NCBI GenBank assembly: GCA_016709675.1
Contig: JADJMH010000040.1
Span: forward strand, 123,501-187,500
DNA length: 64,000 bases
Reading direction: 5' to 3'
Origin: Candidatus Accumulibacter proximus
Lineage (GTDB): Bacteria > Pseudomonadota > Gammaproteobacteria > Burkholderiales > Rhodocyclaceae
Both the position numbers and the translations under genes were made by a program. Positions 26,201 to 35,613 of this stretch are shown here, one piece after another. Under the pieces are notes generated by a model. The model was not told the origin of the DNA, did not search any database, and saw only the letters and a list, made by a program, of their open reading frames with translations. Numbering within the stretch: position 1 is the stretch's first letter; each line of letters starts with the position of its first letter.

Positions 26201-26567
26201 AGCGGCACCAACGGATGTCAGTCTGCAGACCACCTGGCACTCGCGCGACGGCAGCTACCGCCTGCGGGCGTGCGAGTCGAGCGTCGCCCGCGCCCACCTG
26301 GGCGAGTTGCTTCGTCTTTACCGCAGCGGACTGTCGGCACCGCTGCATTTCTTCCCGAAAAGCGCGTGGGCCTACATTACTGACGGCCCGGCGGCAGCAC
26401 GCCGGCGCTGGACCCACAGCCGCAACGCGGCTTGGGGAGAGAGCGCTGATGCCGCCTACCGCCTGGCACTCAGAGGGGTCGCCGAGCCACTCGACGGCGA
26501 CTTCGAGCAGTGCGCGCGCACCGTCTTCGCCCCGCTGCTCGACCATCTCGAGGATTCGCGCCGATGA
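23226..26567 (+). CDS. recC: exodeoxyribonuclease V subunit gamma
   Basis: A 1113-residue RecC. The start LTLSNRFEFLLESLLERLA and QQVIIPSTALRRRVEL are typical of the helicase-like N-terminus; AQWLWKQIG, VCLLGMTDGAFPSANRPAEFDLM and LFLDLVLAARQRLYLSYSGRS mark the inactive-helicase core; the C-terminal part is nuclease-like. RecC recognises Chi and holds the RecBCD complex together for double-strand-break repair and degradation of linear foreign DNA. Its last codons overlap the recB ATG (ATGA). The gene begins about 310 bases from the divergent metacaspase-like gene. Confidence 0.95.
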   Translation: MLRLTLSNRFEFLLESLLERLAEEACSPLTAQQVIIPSTALRRRVELTCADHQGICANIDFSYLAQWLWKQIGQLVDIQEESPFSPALLAWRVFERLGDRRFTDGHPRLARYLRDADPVMCLELAQRCATLIEHYITYRPHWLAAWSDGKRAGIPGLDAGRAEDEAWQSALWRCITAELGTPRQHPAVAFFRRIKQLGADAPAQAGLPTSASVFCPNTLPPLYLDILRQLSRWIDIRIFALNPCREYWFDVVDEKRLSYLAARKQDSHQEVGNALLAAWGKQTQAHIDLLFADDDSITEEDSVFLPAGGEHLLARLQNAILDLRELAPGSIELASDDRSIEVHVCHSLTRELEVLHDQLLAQFAAGEPPTPSQIVVLLPDLPAAAPLIDAVFGTAPAPRRIPYTITGLPQTRVNPIARVLDSLLALCGSRFAASVVFDLLQQPPVAARFAMEADDLDRIHDWIRDAGIRWGLDASSRSRLDLPATERHSFADGLHRLFLAYALGDEAAARNTVVAGRIAAANPEGDDAATLGRWWRFLHALAALRDDWSQARDASAWQHSLNEALSSFTRADNDLVDDLRSMRATINELHANMLRGGARSPLPLAVVHSALRTLLDDPGRGGVPGGVLTFSSLASLRALPYRVVCLLGMTDGAFPSANRPAEFDLMALRPQPGDRQRRLDERNLFLDLVLAARQRLYLSYSGRSIRDNSVVPPSVLLAELLDYVAAACARNPSDPASLDAARRRLTVEHPLQAFSAEYFVAGGDRRRRSFNAEYCEALRQGLGATAALAAGPRPAQDADDDELDAPESEAALPFFAGRLEPPPLEWRQVGLEQLLGFFSNPCRTLLVKRLNMALAVAEEELSDEEPFLPDYRGLQALSRRLLPVVLAGSDDDEVLTLAKAGNEFPPGPLGERLIIGEVARMRRFATELAPQLAEAPLPAVHAQFGYPLEGEMWQLAGALGDLRPAGLVRYRYDEVRPADYVAGWINHLFLCAAAPTDVSLQTTWHSRDGSYRLRACESSVARAHLGELLRLYRSGLSAPLHFFPKSAWAYITDGPAAARRRWTHSRNAAWGESADAAYRLALRGVAEPLDGDFEQCARTVFAPLLDHLEDSRR

Positions 26568-29500
26568 GCATAGCCCACACGGCCACTGCGATCGACCTCG
26601 ACGTCTTCACCTGCCCGCTCGACGGGCTGCGCCTGATCGAAGCGTCTGCGGGCACCGGCAAGACCTGGAACCTCTGCGGCCTCTACCTGCGCTTGCTGCT
26701 CGAAAAAGGCCTAGACGCACCACAGATCCTGGTCGTCACCTTCACCAACGCGGCGACCGCCGAGCTGCGCGAGCGCATCCGCAGCCGCCTGGTCGATGTC
26801 CTTGCGTATCTGCAGCGCGACGCCAGCAGTGCCGACCCTTTCGTCGCCCGCCTCGTCGCGGCCGTCGAGAAAAACGCCGGTGTCGACCGCCCGCAGATGC
26901 GCATGCGCCTCGAAGCGGCGCTGCACGCCTTCGACGAAGCGTCCGTGTTCACGATTCACGGTTTCTGCCAGCGTGCGCTGTCGGACACGCCGTTTGCCGC
27001 CGGTTTACCGTTCAGCCTCGAAGTGCTGCATGACGACCGGCCGCTGCGCCTCGAGGCAGTCAGCGACTTCTGGCGGCGCCACGTCGCCAGCGGAGCGATC
27101 TCACCGGCTCTCGCCGATCACCTGGCGCAACGCGGGGATTCGCCCGCAAGCTGGGCGGGTCTGCTCGGCCGCCAGATGGCCAGATCCCGCTCGCGCGTCA
27201 TCTGGCCGGAAGAACTGGAGGCCCAAGCGGCTGCGGTCGACACGCCTGGCCTGGCCGCTGCCTTCGAGCATGCCGGCCAACTCTGGGGCGGGGATGGCGC
27301 CAAACCAACCGACGCGCTGCTGGCCGGGCTCGCCGCTCTCAACGCCAGTTCGTACAAGGAAGCCAGCGTGCGCGCCGGGGCCCGCGCCTGGACCGAGTGG
27401 TTTGTCGGCGGCGACCTGTTCCGCGCTCCCGATCCGGAAGCAAGCAAGGCGCGTCTCTTCACGGCGGACTTCATCGCCGCCAGGAAAAAGAAGAACCAGG
27501 AGCCTCCCGCGCATCCCTTTTTCGCCGCCGCCGACGATCTGCTGGCGCAGCACGCGTCGGTGATGCAGGCGCTGCATTTTGCCCGCCTGTGCCTGCTGCG
27601 CCGGATGCTCGACGAGGCCGGCGCCGCGCTGCGCCGGCAGAAGCGCCGGCAGCGCGTGCAATCCTTCGACGATATGCTCCAGAACGTCGATGCAGCGCTT
27701 GCTTCCGGCGACTTCCCGTGGCTCGCCGAATCCTTGCGCAGCCGCTATCCGGTCGCACTGATCGACGAATTCCAGGACACCGATCCACTGCAGTACGCGA
27801 TCTTCAGCCGCATCTACGCCGCCGGCGATGCGCAGGCCGCGGGCCCACTGTTCCTCATTGGCGATCCGAAGCAGGCGATCTACAGCTTTCGCAACGCCGA
27901 CCTGCACACCTACCTGGCCGCCCGCCGCGAGGCCGGCGCGCCCTACACGCTGCGCCACAACCAGCGCTCGACGCCTGAGCTGATCGCCGCCAGCAACGCA
28001 CTCTTCGCCGCCAATCCCGCTGGCTTCATTCTCGCTGGCCTGAACTACCAGCCGGTGACCGCTGGCGACAAGCCGCGCCCGGCGTTGACCGACCTCAGCG
28101 AGAAAGCGCCAGCGGCGCTCCACGTCTGGCGACTGCCCGCTCCCGGCGGCCAGCATCTGTTGCGCGCCGAAGCGAAACAACAGGTGCTGCAGGCCACCGC
28201 CGGCGAAGTGGCGCGCCTGCTGCGCGCGGCGCAGGTCGGTCGCATCACGCTCGGGGAGCGCGCCCTGGCGCCTGGCGACATCGCCATCCTGGTCAGGAGC
28301 CACGCCCAGGGACGACTGCTGAGGGACGCGCTGCTGCAGCTCGGTATCGGCAGCGTCGAGCTATCGCAGCAAAGCATCTTCCTCACAACCGACGCCGAGG
28401 ATCTGGAACGAGTGCTGCTGGCGATTCGCGAACCATCGCGCCCCGCGCTCCTTTACAGTGCCCTGGCCACCGAGTTGATGGGCGTCGATGCTACCGGCGT
28501 CGCTGCGCTGGCTGCCGACGAAATGGGGCTCCTGCAGACCATGGCGCGTTTCGGCAGCTACCGCGAGACCTGGCTGCGCCGCGGCTTCGGGGTCATGCTG
28601 CGCGCCTGGATGGCGGGCGAAGCAGTCGCCCTCCGTCTGCTCGCGCGCAGCGACGGCGAACGGCGTCTGACCAACCTGCTGCACCTCGGCGAACTGCTGC
28701 AACAGACCAGCGCCGACCAGCCGGCACCGGACGCGCTGCTGCGCTGGCTCGCCAGCCAGCGCCGCGAGGGCGGCGCCGATGAGGTGGCCCAATTGCGCCT
28801 CGAGTCCGACCGCAACCTGGTGCAGATCGTTACCATCCACAAATCGAAAGGCCTCGAATACGGCATCGTCTTCTGCCCGTTCCTCTGGGATGGACACCAG
28901 TCGAACTTTGGCGAGTTCGAGGGCGAGGAGTATCACGACGATGACGGGCTGCCGGTGATCGACTTCCGCTGCGACCTGGATCCGGTCGAGGCGGACGAGA
29001 TCACGAGGCGTCGACGCGAGGAGAAGGACGCCGAATTCATGCGCCTGCTCTACGTCGCGCTGACCCGAGCGGCGTACCGCTGCTACCTGGTCGCGGGTTG
29101 CTATGCGACGCGGTCCTTCGGCCGGCCGTCGATGGCCCAGGGCAATCGCAGCCTGCTCAACTGGCTGGTCGCCGGCAAGGAGATGCGCTACGCCGACTGG
29201 CTGGCGCACCAGCGATCGCCCGGGGAAATCGAAGAGGCCTGGCAGGCACTGGCAAGAACGGCAGGAATGTCGTTGTCGCTGCGCGACCTGCCGCGTGAAG
29301 CGCCGACGCCACTCGCCGGCGCCGGCTTGTCGCCAGCGAGCCTGGCTGCGCTCGCCCCGCCCGCAAGCATCGCTGCCGGCTGGCGAATCGGCAGCTTCAG
29401 CAGCCTGCAGCACGCCGCCGAGAGCGAAGCTTCAGCCAGCGACCACGACGGCCGCACGCTCACTGTCCTGCCCGCCGTCGGTGGCGCAACGGCGGCGGAA

Positions 29501-30283
29501 ATCACGCCGGACGACGTCCTCCATTTCCCGCGCGGACCGGCGGCCGGCGATTGCGTACATGCGCTCTTCGAGCGGGTCGACTTCAGCGATTCGAAGCGCT
29601 GGCCAGACATCATCGACGAGGTGCTGGCCAGCCATCCCCTGTCGCTGCGGGGACTGCCGGATGCGGAATCCGGCCGTCGCCTGGCGCACATGCTGCGCCG
29701 ACTGCTTGACGACGTCCTCGCGACCAGCCTACCCGGCGACATCGTCCTTTCATCGGTGGCGCACCGGCAACGTCTCGTCGAACTCGGCTTCAACCTGCCC
29801 ACCACAGGGCTCACCGCACCGTTACTCAATGGTTGGCTGACGGCGCACGGCTACACCCAGCCGAGACTTGGCTTTGCCCCGTTAGACGGTTACCTGAAGG
29901 GCTTCATTGACCTGGTGTTCTGCTACGCCAATCGCTTCCATATCCTCGACTGGAAATCGAACCATCTCGGCTTCACCGCCGCTGACTATGGCCAGCAACG
30001 ACTGGTGGCGGCGATGGCGGCACACGGTTACCACCTCCAGTACCTGATCTACAGCGTCGCGCTGCACCGTTATCTGCGCCGTCGGATCACCGACTACGAT
30101 TACGACAGTCATTTCGGCGGTGTCCACTACCTGTTTGTGCGCGGCGTGCGCCCAGGTTGGCACGAAGTGGCCCCGGAAGGTGAGCGGATCGCCTGCGGCG
30201 TGTATCACCATCGCCCACAGAAAGAGACCATCGACTCTCTCGACGCTCTGCTGTCGGGTGCTTCGCTGGCGACCAGCGCATGA
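26564..30283 (+). CDS. recB: exodeoxyribonuclease V subunit beta
   Basis: A 1239-residue RecB helicase-nuclease. Walker A is EASAGTGKTW at about residues 27-36, followed by VVTFTNAATAELRERI, VFTIHGFCQRAL, LIDEFQDTDPLQ (Walker B), LIGDPKQAIYSFR and VTIHKSKGLEYGIVF, all UvrD-type motifs. The C-terminal nuclease motif LDWKSNHLG is intact. ATG at 26564 overlaps the recC stop; an upstream start would overlap recC more. It unwinds with 3'-5' polarity and cuts both strands until Chi is met. Confidence 0.95.
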   Translation: MSIAHTATAIDLDVFTCPLDGLRLIEASAGTGKTWNLCGLYLRLLLEKGLDAPQILVVTFTNAATAELRERIRSRLVDVLAYLQRDASSADPFVARLVAAVEKNAGVDRPQMRMRLEAALHAFDEASVFTIHGFCQRALSDTPFAAGLPFSLEVLHDDRPLRLEAVSDFWRRHVASGAISPALADHLAQRGDSPASWAGLLGRQMARSRSRVIWPEELEAQAAAVDTPGLAAAFEHAGQLWGGDGAKPTDALLAGLAALNASSYKEASVRAGARAWTEWFVGGDLFRAPDPEASKARLFTADFIAARKKKNQEPPAHPFFAAADDLLAQHASVMQALHFARLCLLRRMLDEAGAALRRQKRRQRVQSFDDMLQNVDAALASGDFPWLAESLRSRYPVALIDEFQDTDPLQYAIFSRIYAAGDAQAAGPLFLIGDPKQAIYSFRNADLHTYLAARREAGAPYTLRHNQRSTPELIAASNALFAANPAGFILAGLNYQPVTAGDKPRPALTDLSEKAPAALHVWRLPAPGGQHLLRAEAKQQVLQATAGEVARLLRAAQVGRITLGERALAPGDIAILVRSHAQGRLLRDALLQLGIGSVELSQQSIFLTTDAEDLERVLLAIREPSRPALLYSALATELMGVDATGVAALAADEMGLLQTMARFGSYRETWLRRGFGVMLRAWMAGEAVALRLLARSDGERRLTNLLHLGELLQQTSADQPAPDALLRWLASQRREGGADEVAQLRLESDRNLVQIVTIHKSKGLEYGIVFCPFLWDGHQSNFGEFEGEEYHDDDGLPVIDFRCDLDPVEADEITRRRREEKDAEFMRLLYVALTRAAYRCYLVAGCYATRSFGRPSMAQGNRSLLNWLVAGKEMRYADWLAHQRSPGEIEEAWQALARTAGMSLSLRDLPREAPTPLAGAGLSPASLAALAPPASIAAGWRIGSFSSLQHAAESEASASDHDGRTLTVLPAVGGATAAEITPDDVLHFPRGPAAGDCVHALFERVDFSDSKRWPDIIDEVLASHPLSLRGLPDAESGRRLAHMLRRLLDDVLATSLPGDIVLSSVAHRQRLVELGFNLPTTGLTAPLLNGWLTAHGYTQPRLGFAPLDGYLKGFIDLVFCYANRFHILDWKSNHLGFTAADYGQQRLVAAMAAHGYHLQYLIYSVALHRYLRRRITDYDYDSHFGGVHYLFVRGVRPGWHEVAPEGERIACGVYHHRPQKETIDSLDALLSGASLATSA

Positions 30284-32154
30284 GTTCCGGCACCCCACTT
30301 TCGTCAGAGCAGCCTGCCTGCAACGATCTCGCAGAGGGTTTCGCAAGCCACCTGCTGCAATGGGCCGAACAGGCGGGTGCGCCGCCCGAGGCTCCGGCCG
30401 TACTCGCTGCGGCCGGCCGTCAAGTCAGTCTGTCGACGCAGGCCGGGCACGTCTGTGCACAACTGGCGGACCTCGTCGAGTTCTTCCCAGATCACTCGGC
30501 TAGCCAGCTGTCGCAGTGCCTGCTGGCCAGCCGAATGGTCACGGCGGCCGGCGAGACGCCGACGTTGCCCTCAATCCGGCCACTGATCCTCGACCGCGAC
30601 GGACGTCTCTACTTGCACCGCTACTTTGCTTACGAGCGCCGCCTGGCGGCGAGCCTTCGGCAGCGCGCTGCACGTCGCGGATCGCCGCCGGCCGACGAGC
30701 TACGCCATCGACTCGACCGGCTGTTCGCCGACAACCGACAGCGGCTCGGCGATCGGCCGGACTGGCAGAAACTGGCCGCCGCCCTCGCCTGGCGGGGCAG
30801 GCTGACGATCATCAGCGGCGGCCCGGGCACCGGCAAGACGACCACCGTCGTCGCCTTGCTCGCCTGTCTGCTGGCCGAGAATCCCAAGCTGCGAGTCGCC
30901 CTGGCGGCACCGACCGGCAAGGCTGCCGCGCGCATGCTGGATGCACTGCGCAGACGCGCTGGCGACCTGCCACTCGAACTGCAGGCGCTGCTGCCGCGCG
31001 AAGCGCATACACTGCATCGACTGCTCGGCGTCACGCCGGAACCTGGCCGTTTCCGTCACCACGCGGGCAACCCGCTGCCAATCGATGCACTGTTCGTCGA
31101 TGAAGCGTCGATGCTCGACCTGGCTCTGGCCTGCAGACTGTGCGAAGCCGTTCCGCCAGACGCCCGCCTGGTCCTCCTCGGCGACAAGGACCAGCTCTCG
31201 GCAGTCGAGGCCGGGGCGGTGTTTTCCGAGATCTCAGCCGACCCGACGCTGACCGCCGCGTGCATCACCGAACTTGCCGCCCTCACCTCGACGCCGGCGG
31301 CGCGCATCCGGCCACCGCCGGCGATCACGCCGACCCCGCTCGCCGACTGCGTCGTCTGGTTCTCCGAGAGCCACCGTTTCGCCAGCACCTCCGGGATCGG
31401 CCGTCTGGCTGCCGACATCAATGCTGGCCGCGGCGCCGAGGCCTGCGACTGGCTGGCCGGCACCACGGATTTGTCGGTCGGCTGGCTGCCTGACGGCAGC
31501 GCCGACCTCGAGGCTGCGACGCGGCAGGCGATTCGCGACGGCTATCAGCCCTATCGGGAAGCCCTCACGTACGCGCACCCTGACCCGACAACGCGCCGCC
31601 GCCAGGTGTTTGCCGCCTTTGATCGCTTTCGCGTCCTCTGTGCACAGCGCGAGACAGCGCGTGGCGTCCATGCCATCAACGCGCTCGTCAGCCAGCACGT
31701 CCAGCAATGGGTCGGCGACACTCACGCCACCTTCACCGGTTCGCCGTGGTACCTCGGGCGGCCGGTGATGGTCCTCAGGAATGATTACGTTCTGAAGTTG
31801 TTCAACGGCGACATCGGAATCTGTCTGCCGAACGATGCCGGTGAGCTGATGGTCTGGTTCCCCGGGCAGGAAGCCGGTTTCCGGCCGGTGGCGCCGATCC
31901 GTCTGCCGGAGCACGACACCGCCTTTGCCATGACCGTACATAAGGCGCAGGGCTCCGAATTCGAGTCGGTGCTCTTGCTGCTCCCTGAACAGACCAACCG
32001 GGTCGTGACGCGCGAGCTGCTCTACACCGGCGTCACGCGGGCGTCAAAACGAGTCTGTCTGGTCGCTGGCCGCGAGATCCTGGTCAGCGCCTGCGCCAAC
32101 CGAACCCGTCGCCATTCAGGCCTGATCGCCCGGCTGGGTGAGACCGGACCGTGA
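30280..32154 (+). CDS. recD: exodeoxyribonuclease V subunit alpha
   Basis: A 624-residue RecD, the fast 5'-3' helicase of RecBCD. Walker A is ISGGPGTGKTTTV at about residue 180, then ALAAPTGKAAARML, ALFVDEASMLDL (Walker B), VLLGDKDQLSAVEAGAVF, and the C-terminal MTVHKAQGSEF with LLYTGVTRAS. Its ATG overlaps the recB stop by 4 bases, so recC, recB and recD are translationally coupled in one unit. Full length, no lesions. Confidence 0.95.
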   Translation: MSSGTPLSSEQPACNDLAEGFASHLLQWAEQAGAPPEAPAVLAAAGRQVSLSTQAGHVCAQLADLVEFFPDHSASQLSQCLLASRMVTAAGETPTLPSIRPLILDRDGRLYLHRYFAYERRLAASLRQRAARRGSPPADELRHRLDRLFADNRQRLGDRPDWQKLAAALAWRGRLTIISGGPGTGKTTTVVALLACLLAENPKLRVALAAPTGKAAARMLDALRRRAGDLPLELQALLPREAHTLHRLLGVTPEPGRFRHHAGNPLPIDALFVDEASMLDLALACRLCEAVPPDARLVLLGDKDQLSAVEAGAVFSEISADPTLTAACITELAALTSTPAARIRPPPAITPTPLADCVVWFSESHRFASTSGIGRLAADINAGRGAEACDWLAGTTDLSVGWLPDGSADLEAATRQAIRDGYQPYREALTYAHPDPTTRRRQVFAAFDRFRVLCAQRETARGVHAINALVSQHVQQWVGDTHATFTGSPWYLGRPVMVLRNDYVLKLFNGDIGICLPNDAGELMVWFPGQEAGFRPVAPIRLPEHDTAFAMTVHKAQGSEFESVLLLLPEQTNRVVTRELLYTGVTRASKRVCLVAGREILVSACANRTRRHSGLIARLGETGP

Positions 32155-32312
32155 TCGATCGCGCGCAAGCGTGCCGTCCAGTCACTCCGCCATGACTCCG
32201 CCCGGGTTCGGGATTCTGGCAGCGCCACAGGCTGTTCAGTCAGGCGAAGTTGAAACGCGTTGGCTGGCGCTGCAGGTGGCATAATGATGTCGGACATACT
32301 GGGGCAAGATCG

Positions 32313-32483
32313 ATGGACGCTGGATCGCTGGCCAACCTGGACTGGGGCGCTGTTGCACTGGTCGCCATCATCGGTGGCGGCTTGGTGTGGGGCCTTTTTT
32401 TCTTTCTGCGGCAAAACCGTGCGGACCTCGACAGCCTGCAGGAAACGCTGGCGTCTGATCGCGACAACGAGAAAACCCCATGA
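32313..32483 (+). CDS. small single-pass membrane protein
   Basis: A 56-residue frame (MDAGSLANLDWGAVALVAIIGG...) with one hydrophobic helix of about 20 residues (VALVAIIGGGLVWGLFFFL) after a short N-terminus, followed by a charged cytoplasmic tail (RQNRADLDSLQETLASDRDNEKTP). The pattern is of a small membrane protein of unknown function conserved in some betaproteobacteria, but I cannot name it. It follows recD by about 160 bases on the same strand. A longer upstream start adds 21 unlikely residues. Confidence 0.55.
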   Translation: MDAGSLANLDWGAVALVAIIGGGLVWGLFFFLRQNRADLDSLQETLASDRDNEKTP

Positions 32484-32553
32484 ACTCGTGCGCGGGGGTC
32501 GGCTGCAGACCCGCGGCGCGAGGCGATTGCCTCGTTATGCGGGAAAGCCGTGG

Positions 32554-35500
32554 TCAATGCCGCTGGAGAAACAGGTTGAAGTCAGCCAACGGTAGCGGCC
32601 GGCTGAACAGGTAGCCCTGGTAGGTGTGGCAGCCCTGTGCCGCCAGAACGTCGCGCTGTTCGATACTCTCCACGCCCTCGGCAATCACCGCCAGGCCGAG
32701 GCTGCTGGCCAGGGCGACGATGGTGCGTGCAATGGCCTCGTCATTGGGATCGGTCAGCAAATCCCTGACGAAGGACTGGTCGATCTTCAACTGATCGAGC
32801 GGGAGCCGTTTAAGATACGACAGCGACGAATAGCCGGTGCCGAAATCGTCGAGCGAGAAGCCGACGCCCCGCTCTTTCAGAGCTGTCATCTTGTCGATGA
32901 TCTCCTGGATGTTGTTCAGCAACATGCTCTCGGTCAGTTCGAGCTTGAGGTTGTGCGGGTTCGTGCCGGTGTTGCCCAGTACCCCCAGCACCTGCTCGAC
33001 GAAGTTCGGCTGAAGAAGTTGGCGAGCACTGACGTTCACCGAAACCGTGAAGTCCTCTCGTCCCGCCTCAGCCGCCCAGACGGCCGCCTGCGCACTGGCA
33101 GTCTCCAGCACCCACAGGCCCAGAGGAAGAATGAGCCCGGTTTCCTCGGCAAGAGGAATGAACTCGGCTGGCGAAACGAAACCACGCTGCCGATGTTGCC
33201 AGCGGAGCAGCGCCTCGGCACCGACGATGCGGCCAGCGCTGTCGACCTGCGGCTGGTAGCACAGGAAGAACTCCTGCTTTTGCAGCGCCTCGCGCAGATC
33301 TCGCTCAAGGGCAACCCGCGCGGTCACCACGGCCTGCATCTGCGGGTCGAAGAAGCGGAAGGTATTGCGACCGGTCGCCTTGGCCTCGTACATGGCCAGG
33401 TCCGCCCGCTTCATCAGTTCGTCGATACCCTCCTGCTGGCCACCGAACAGGGTGATGCCGACACTCGGCGTGTTGTGGTACTCGGACCCGGCCAGGTCAT
33501 AGGGGCGATTGAGAACACCGAGAATCTTCTCGCCGACGATCCGGCTCTGCGTCGCGGCCTCCTGCGATTGCGAGCCAAGGTCCTCAAGCATGACCACGAA
33601 CTCGTCACCGCCGAGACGGGCGACGGTATCCCGGTCCCGGACGCAGCCCGACAAGCGCTTGGCGACCTGTTGCAGGAGCAGATCGCCCATGTCGTGACCG
33701 AGGGTGTCGTTGAGCGTCTTGAAGTTATCGAGGTCGATGAACAGCAAGGCACCCTGTCGGTCACGGCGGGCGCTGGCAGCCATGGCAACCCGCAGGCGGT
33801 CATGCAGCAGACGGCGGTTCGGCAGCCCCGTCAGGGGATCGTAAAAGGCCAGATGCCGGATCTCTTCCTGGGCGGCCTTGCGTAGAGTGATGTCCATCAG
33901 TGTCGACACGTAGTGGGTGACGCAGCCATCGCTGTCCCTGACGGCGGAGATCGTCAGCCACTCCGGGAAGACCTCGTCATTCTTGCGCCGGTTCCAGATT
34001 TCGCCTTGCCAAGTCCCTGTGCGCGCAAGACTCTCGCGCATCGCCTGATAGAAAGCAGCGTCGTGGCGACCCGAGCTGAGCAGCTTCGGCGTACGTCCGA
34101 CGCATTCCTCTGCGCTATAGCCGGTAATCTCGGTGAACGCCTGGTTGACGCGCAGAATGACCCCGCTGGCGTCGGTAATGAACATGCCCTGCTGCGACTC
34201 AAAAGTCGTCGCCGCAATGCGCTCCCACTGTTCCGCCTGCTTGCGGTCGCTGATGTCGTGCGATACGACGACGATGCGGACCGCTTGACCCTGCTTGTCC
34301 TTGATCACCTTTCCCGACGAGGACATGTAGCGAACGCTGCCGTCCTGCCGAACGAGGCGATACTCGATCTTCTGGCCAATACCGGTTTCGGCCGTTTCCC
34401 TGAATACCCGCTGCACCCGCTCGCGGTCATCGGGGTGCACATCGCCAAACGAATCGCTGCCGCGCAGATCCCTCGTATCGCCGAAGAACTGCCGATACGA
34501 GGGGCTGTTGTACACCCGCCGTCCTTGCAGGTCGAGGACCGCGATGTGCTCGCCAATGCTCTCGGAAATCAGCCGGAAGAACTCCCGCTGTTCGCGCAAG
34601 GTGGCTTCCAGTTCCTTTCTCTCGGTGATGTCCTGGGTGGTAGCGACGCTGCGCAAAGGCCGGCCGGCCTCGTCGAACTCGACCTCCGCTCTCTGCGCAA
34701 TCCAGCGAATCGTGCTGCCGATCACAATCCGCAATTCCTTGTCGAACGGCTCTCCCTTGAGTGCCGCCTCACTGGCTTGCTGCAGAGCACCGCGGTCTTC
34801 CGGATGAACCAACGCCATGAACGCATCCATGCTGCCCGTCGTGCCCTCGGGAAGACCGAAGATCCGACAGCTCTCCGCTGACAGCTCTATCTTGCCGGTC
34901 GTCAGGTCGAGAACCCCACTGCCGACATGGGCGACCGCCTGCGCGCGGTTCAGATCGGCTTCGCGCGCCTGCAAATCGGCGGTGCGCTGAGCAAGGTCAC
35001 TGCTCAAGCGATCCACCTCATCGATCCTGCTTCGATACGATCGGATGAGATGGGTGATCAGCAGCAGGGCGACCACGATCCCGGCCATCTGGACCACCGC
35101 GTACATCACAATGGGAGTTGGCGGGTGAGGCAGAAAGCCCAACCAGTCGGCGACCAGGAAACCGAAAATTGCCGCCACCGTCAGCAGGCCAAGAAGCACA
35201 GCGGTGGCCGCGCCAAGCAGCCAGCCACCGGTCAGTATCAGCAAGGGATAGACAATCACCAGCAGCCCGCGCAGACCACCGAAGAAAGTCGAAATGCCAA
35301 CCACCGTGAGCCACGTTCCCCAGACCAGTACAGCGAGCGACGCTCGTACCCGGCCCGTCGACATCAGCCCCAGTGCGCTTACGGCCACCAGCATCAGTAC
35401 CGCCGGACCGGCGGCTCGCCATGGCTGTTCCGGTATGGCCAGCAGGATGGTGAGCAGGGTCCCCGCCGCAGCGACGACGATCGACCAGCCGGTGTATCTC

Positions 35501-35613
35501 AGAAAGGCGAGCGAGGGTGCCCAGAACATCGGCTGATCGTCGCGACCCGTCGTCAGCGAGGAGCTCTCAGCCCTTGCCGGTGTCTCTCGTGCAACCCCTG
35601 CCCGGTGCGCCAT
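32554..35613 (-). CDS. membrane PAS-GGDEF-EAL protein
   Basis: A 1019-residue c-di-GMP enzyme. Residues about 30-195 form five or six membrane helices; then follow three PAS-type sensor domains (the last with TFESQQGMFITDASG and ITGYSAEECVG), a GGDEF domain (RLGGDEF, with an RxxD I-site five residues before it) and an EAL domain (EALLRWQ, and LDDFGTGYSSLSYLKRLP). Both catalytic motifs are intact, so synthesis and breakdown are both possible. Start at the ATG 35613, which overlaps the stop of the preceding gene (TGATG) and has a GAGGG upstream; a TTG one codon earlier is also possible. It ends the signalling operon. Confidence 0.95.
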   Translation of the reverse strand: MAHRAGVARETPARAESSSLTTGRDDQPMFWAPSLAFLRYTGWSIVVAAAGTLLTILLAIPEQPWRAAGPAVLMLVAVSALGLMSTGRVRASLAVLVWGTWLTVVGISTFFGGLRGLLVIVYPLLILTGGWLLGAATAVLLGLLTVAAIFGFLVADWLGFLPHPPTPIVMYAVVQMAGIVVALLLITHLIRSYRSRIDEVDRLSSDLAQRTADLQAREADLNRAQAVAHVGSGVLDLTTGKIELSAESCRIFGLPEGTTGSMDAFMALVHPEDRGALQQASEAALKGEPFDKELRIVIGSTIRWIAQRAEVEFDEAGRPLRSVATTQDITERKELEATLREQREFFRLISESIGEHIAVLDLQGRRVYNSPSYRQFFGDTRDLRGSDSFGDVHPDDRERVQRVFRETAETGIGQKIEYRLVRQDGSVRYMSSSGKVIKDKQGQAVRIVVVSHDISDRKQAEQWERIAATTFESQQGMFITDASGVILRVNQAFTEITGYSAEECVGRTPKLLSSGRHDAAFYQAMRESLARTGTWQGEIWNRRKNDEVFPEWLTISAVRDSDGCVTHYVSTLMDITLRKAAQEEIRHLAFYDPLTGLPNRRLLHDRLRVAMAASARRDRQGALLFIDLDNFKTLNDTLGHDMGDLLLQQVAKRLSGCVRDRDTVARLGGDEFVVMLEDLGSQSQEAATQSRIVGEKILGVLNRPYDLAGSEYHNTPSVGITLFGGQQEGIDELMKRADLAMYEAKATGRNTFRFFDPQMQAVVTARVALERDLREALQKQEFFLCYQPQVDSAGRIVGAEALLRWQHRQRGFVSPAEFIPLAEETGLILPLGLWVLETASAQAAVWAAEAGREDFTVSVNVSARQLLQPNFVEQVLGVLGNTGTNPHNLKLELTESMLLNNIQEIIDKMTALKERGVGFSLDDFGTGYSSLSYLKRLPLDQLKIDQSFVRDLLTDPNDEAIARTIVALASSLGLAVIAEGVESIEQRDVLAAQGCHTYQGYLFSRPLPLADFNLFLQRH

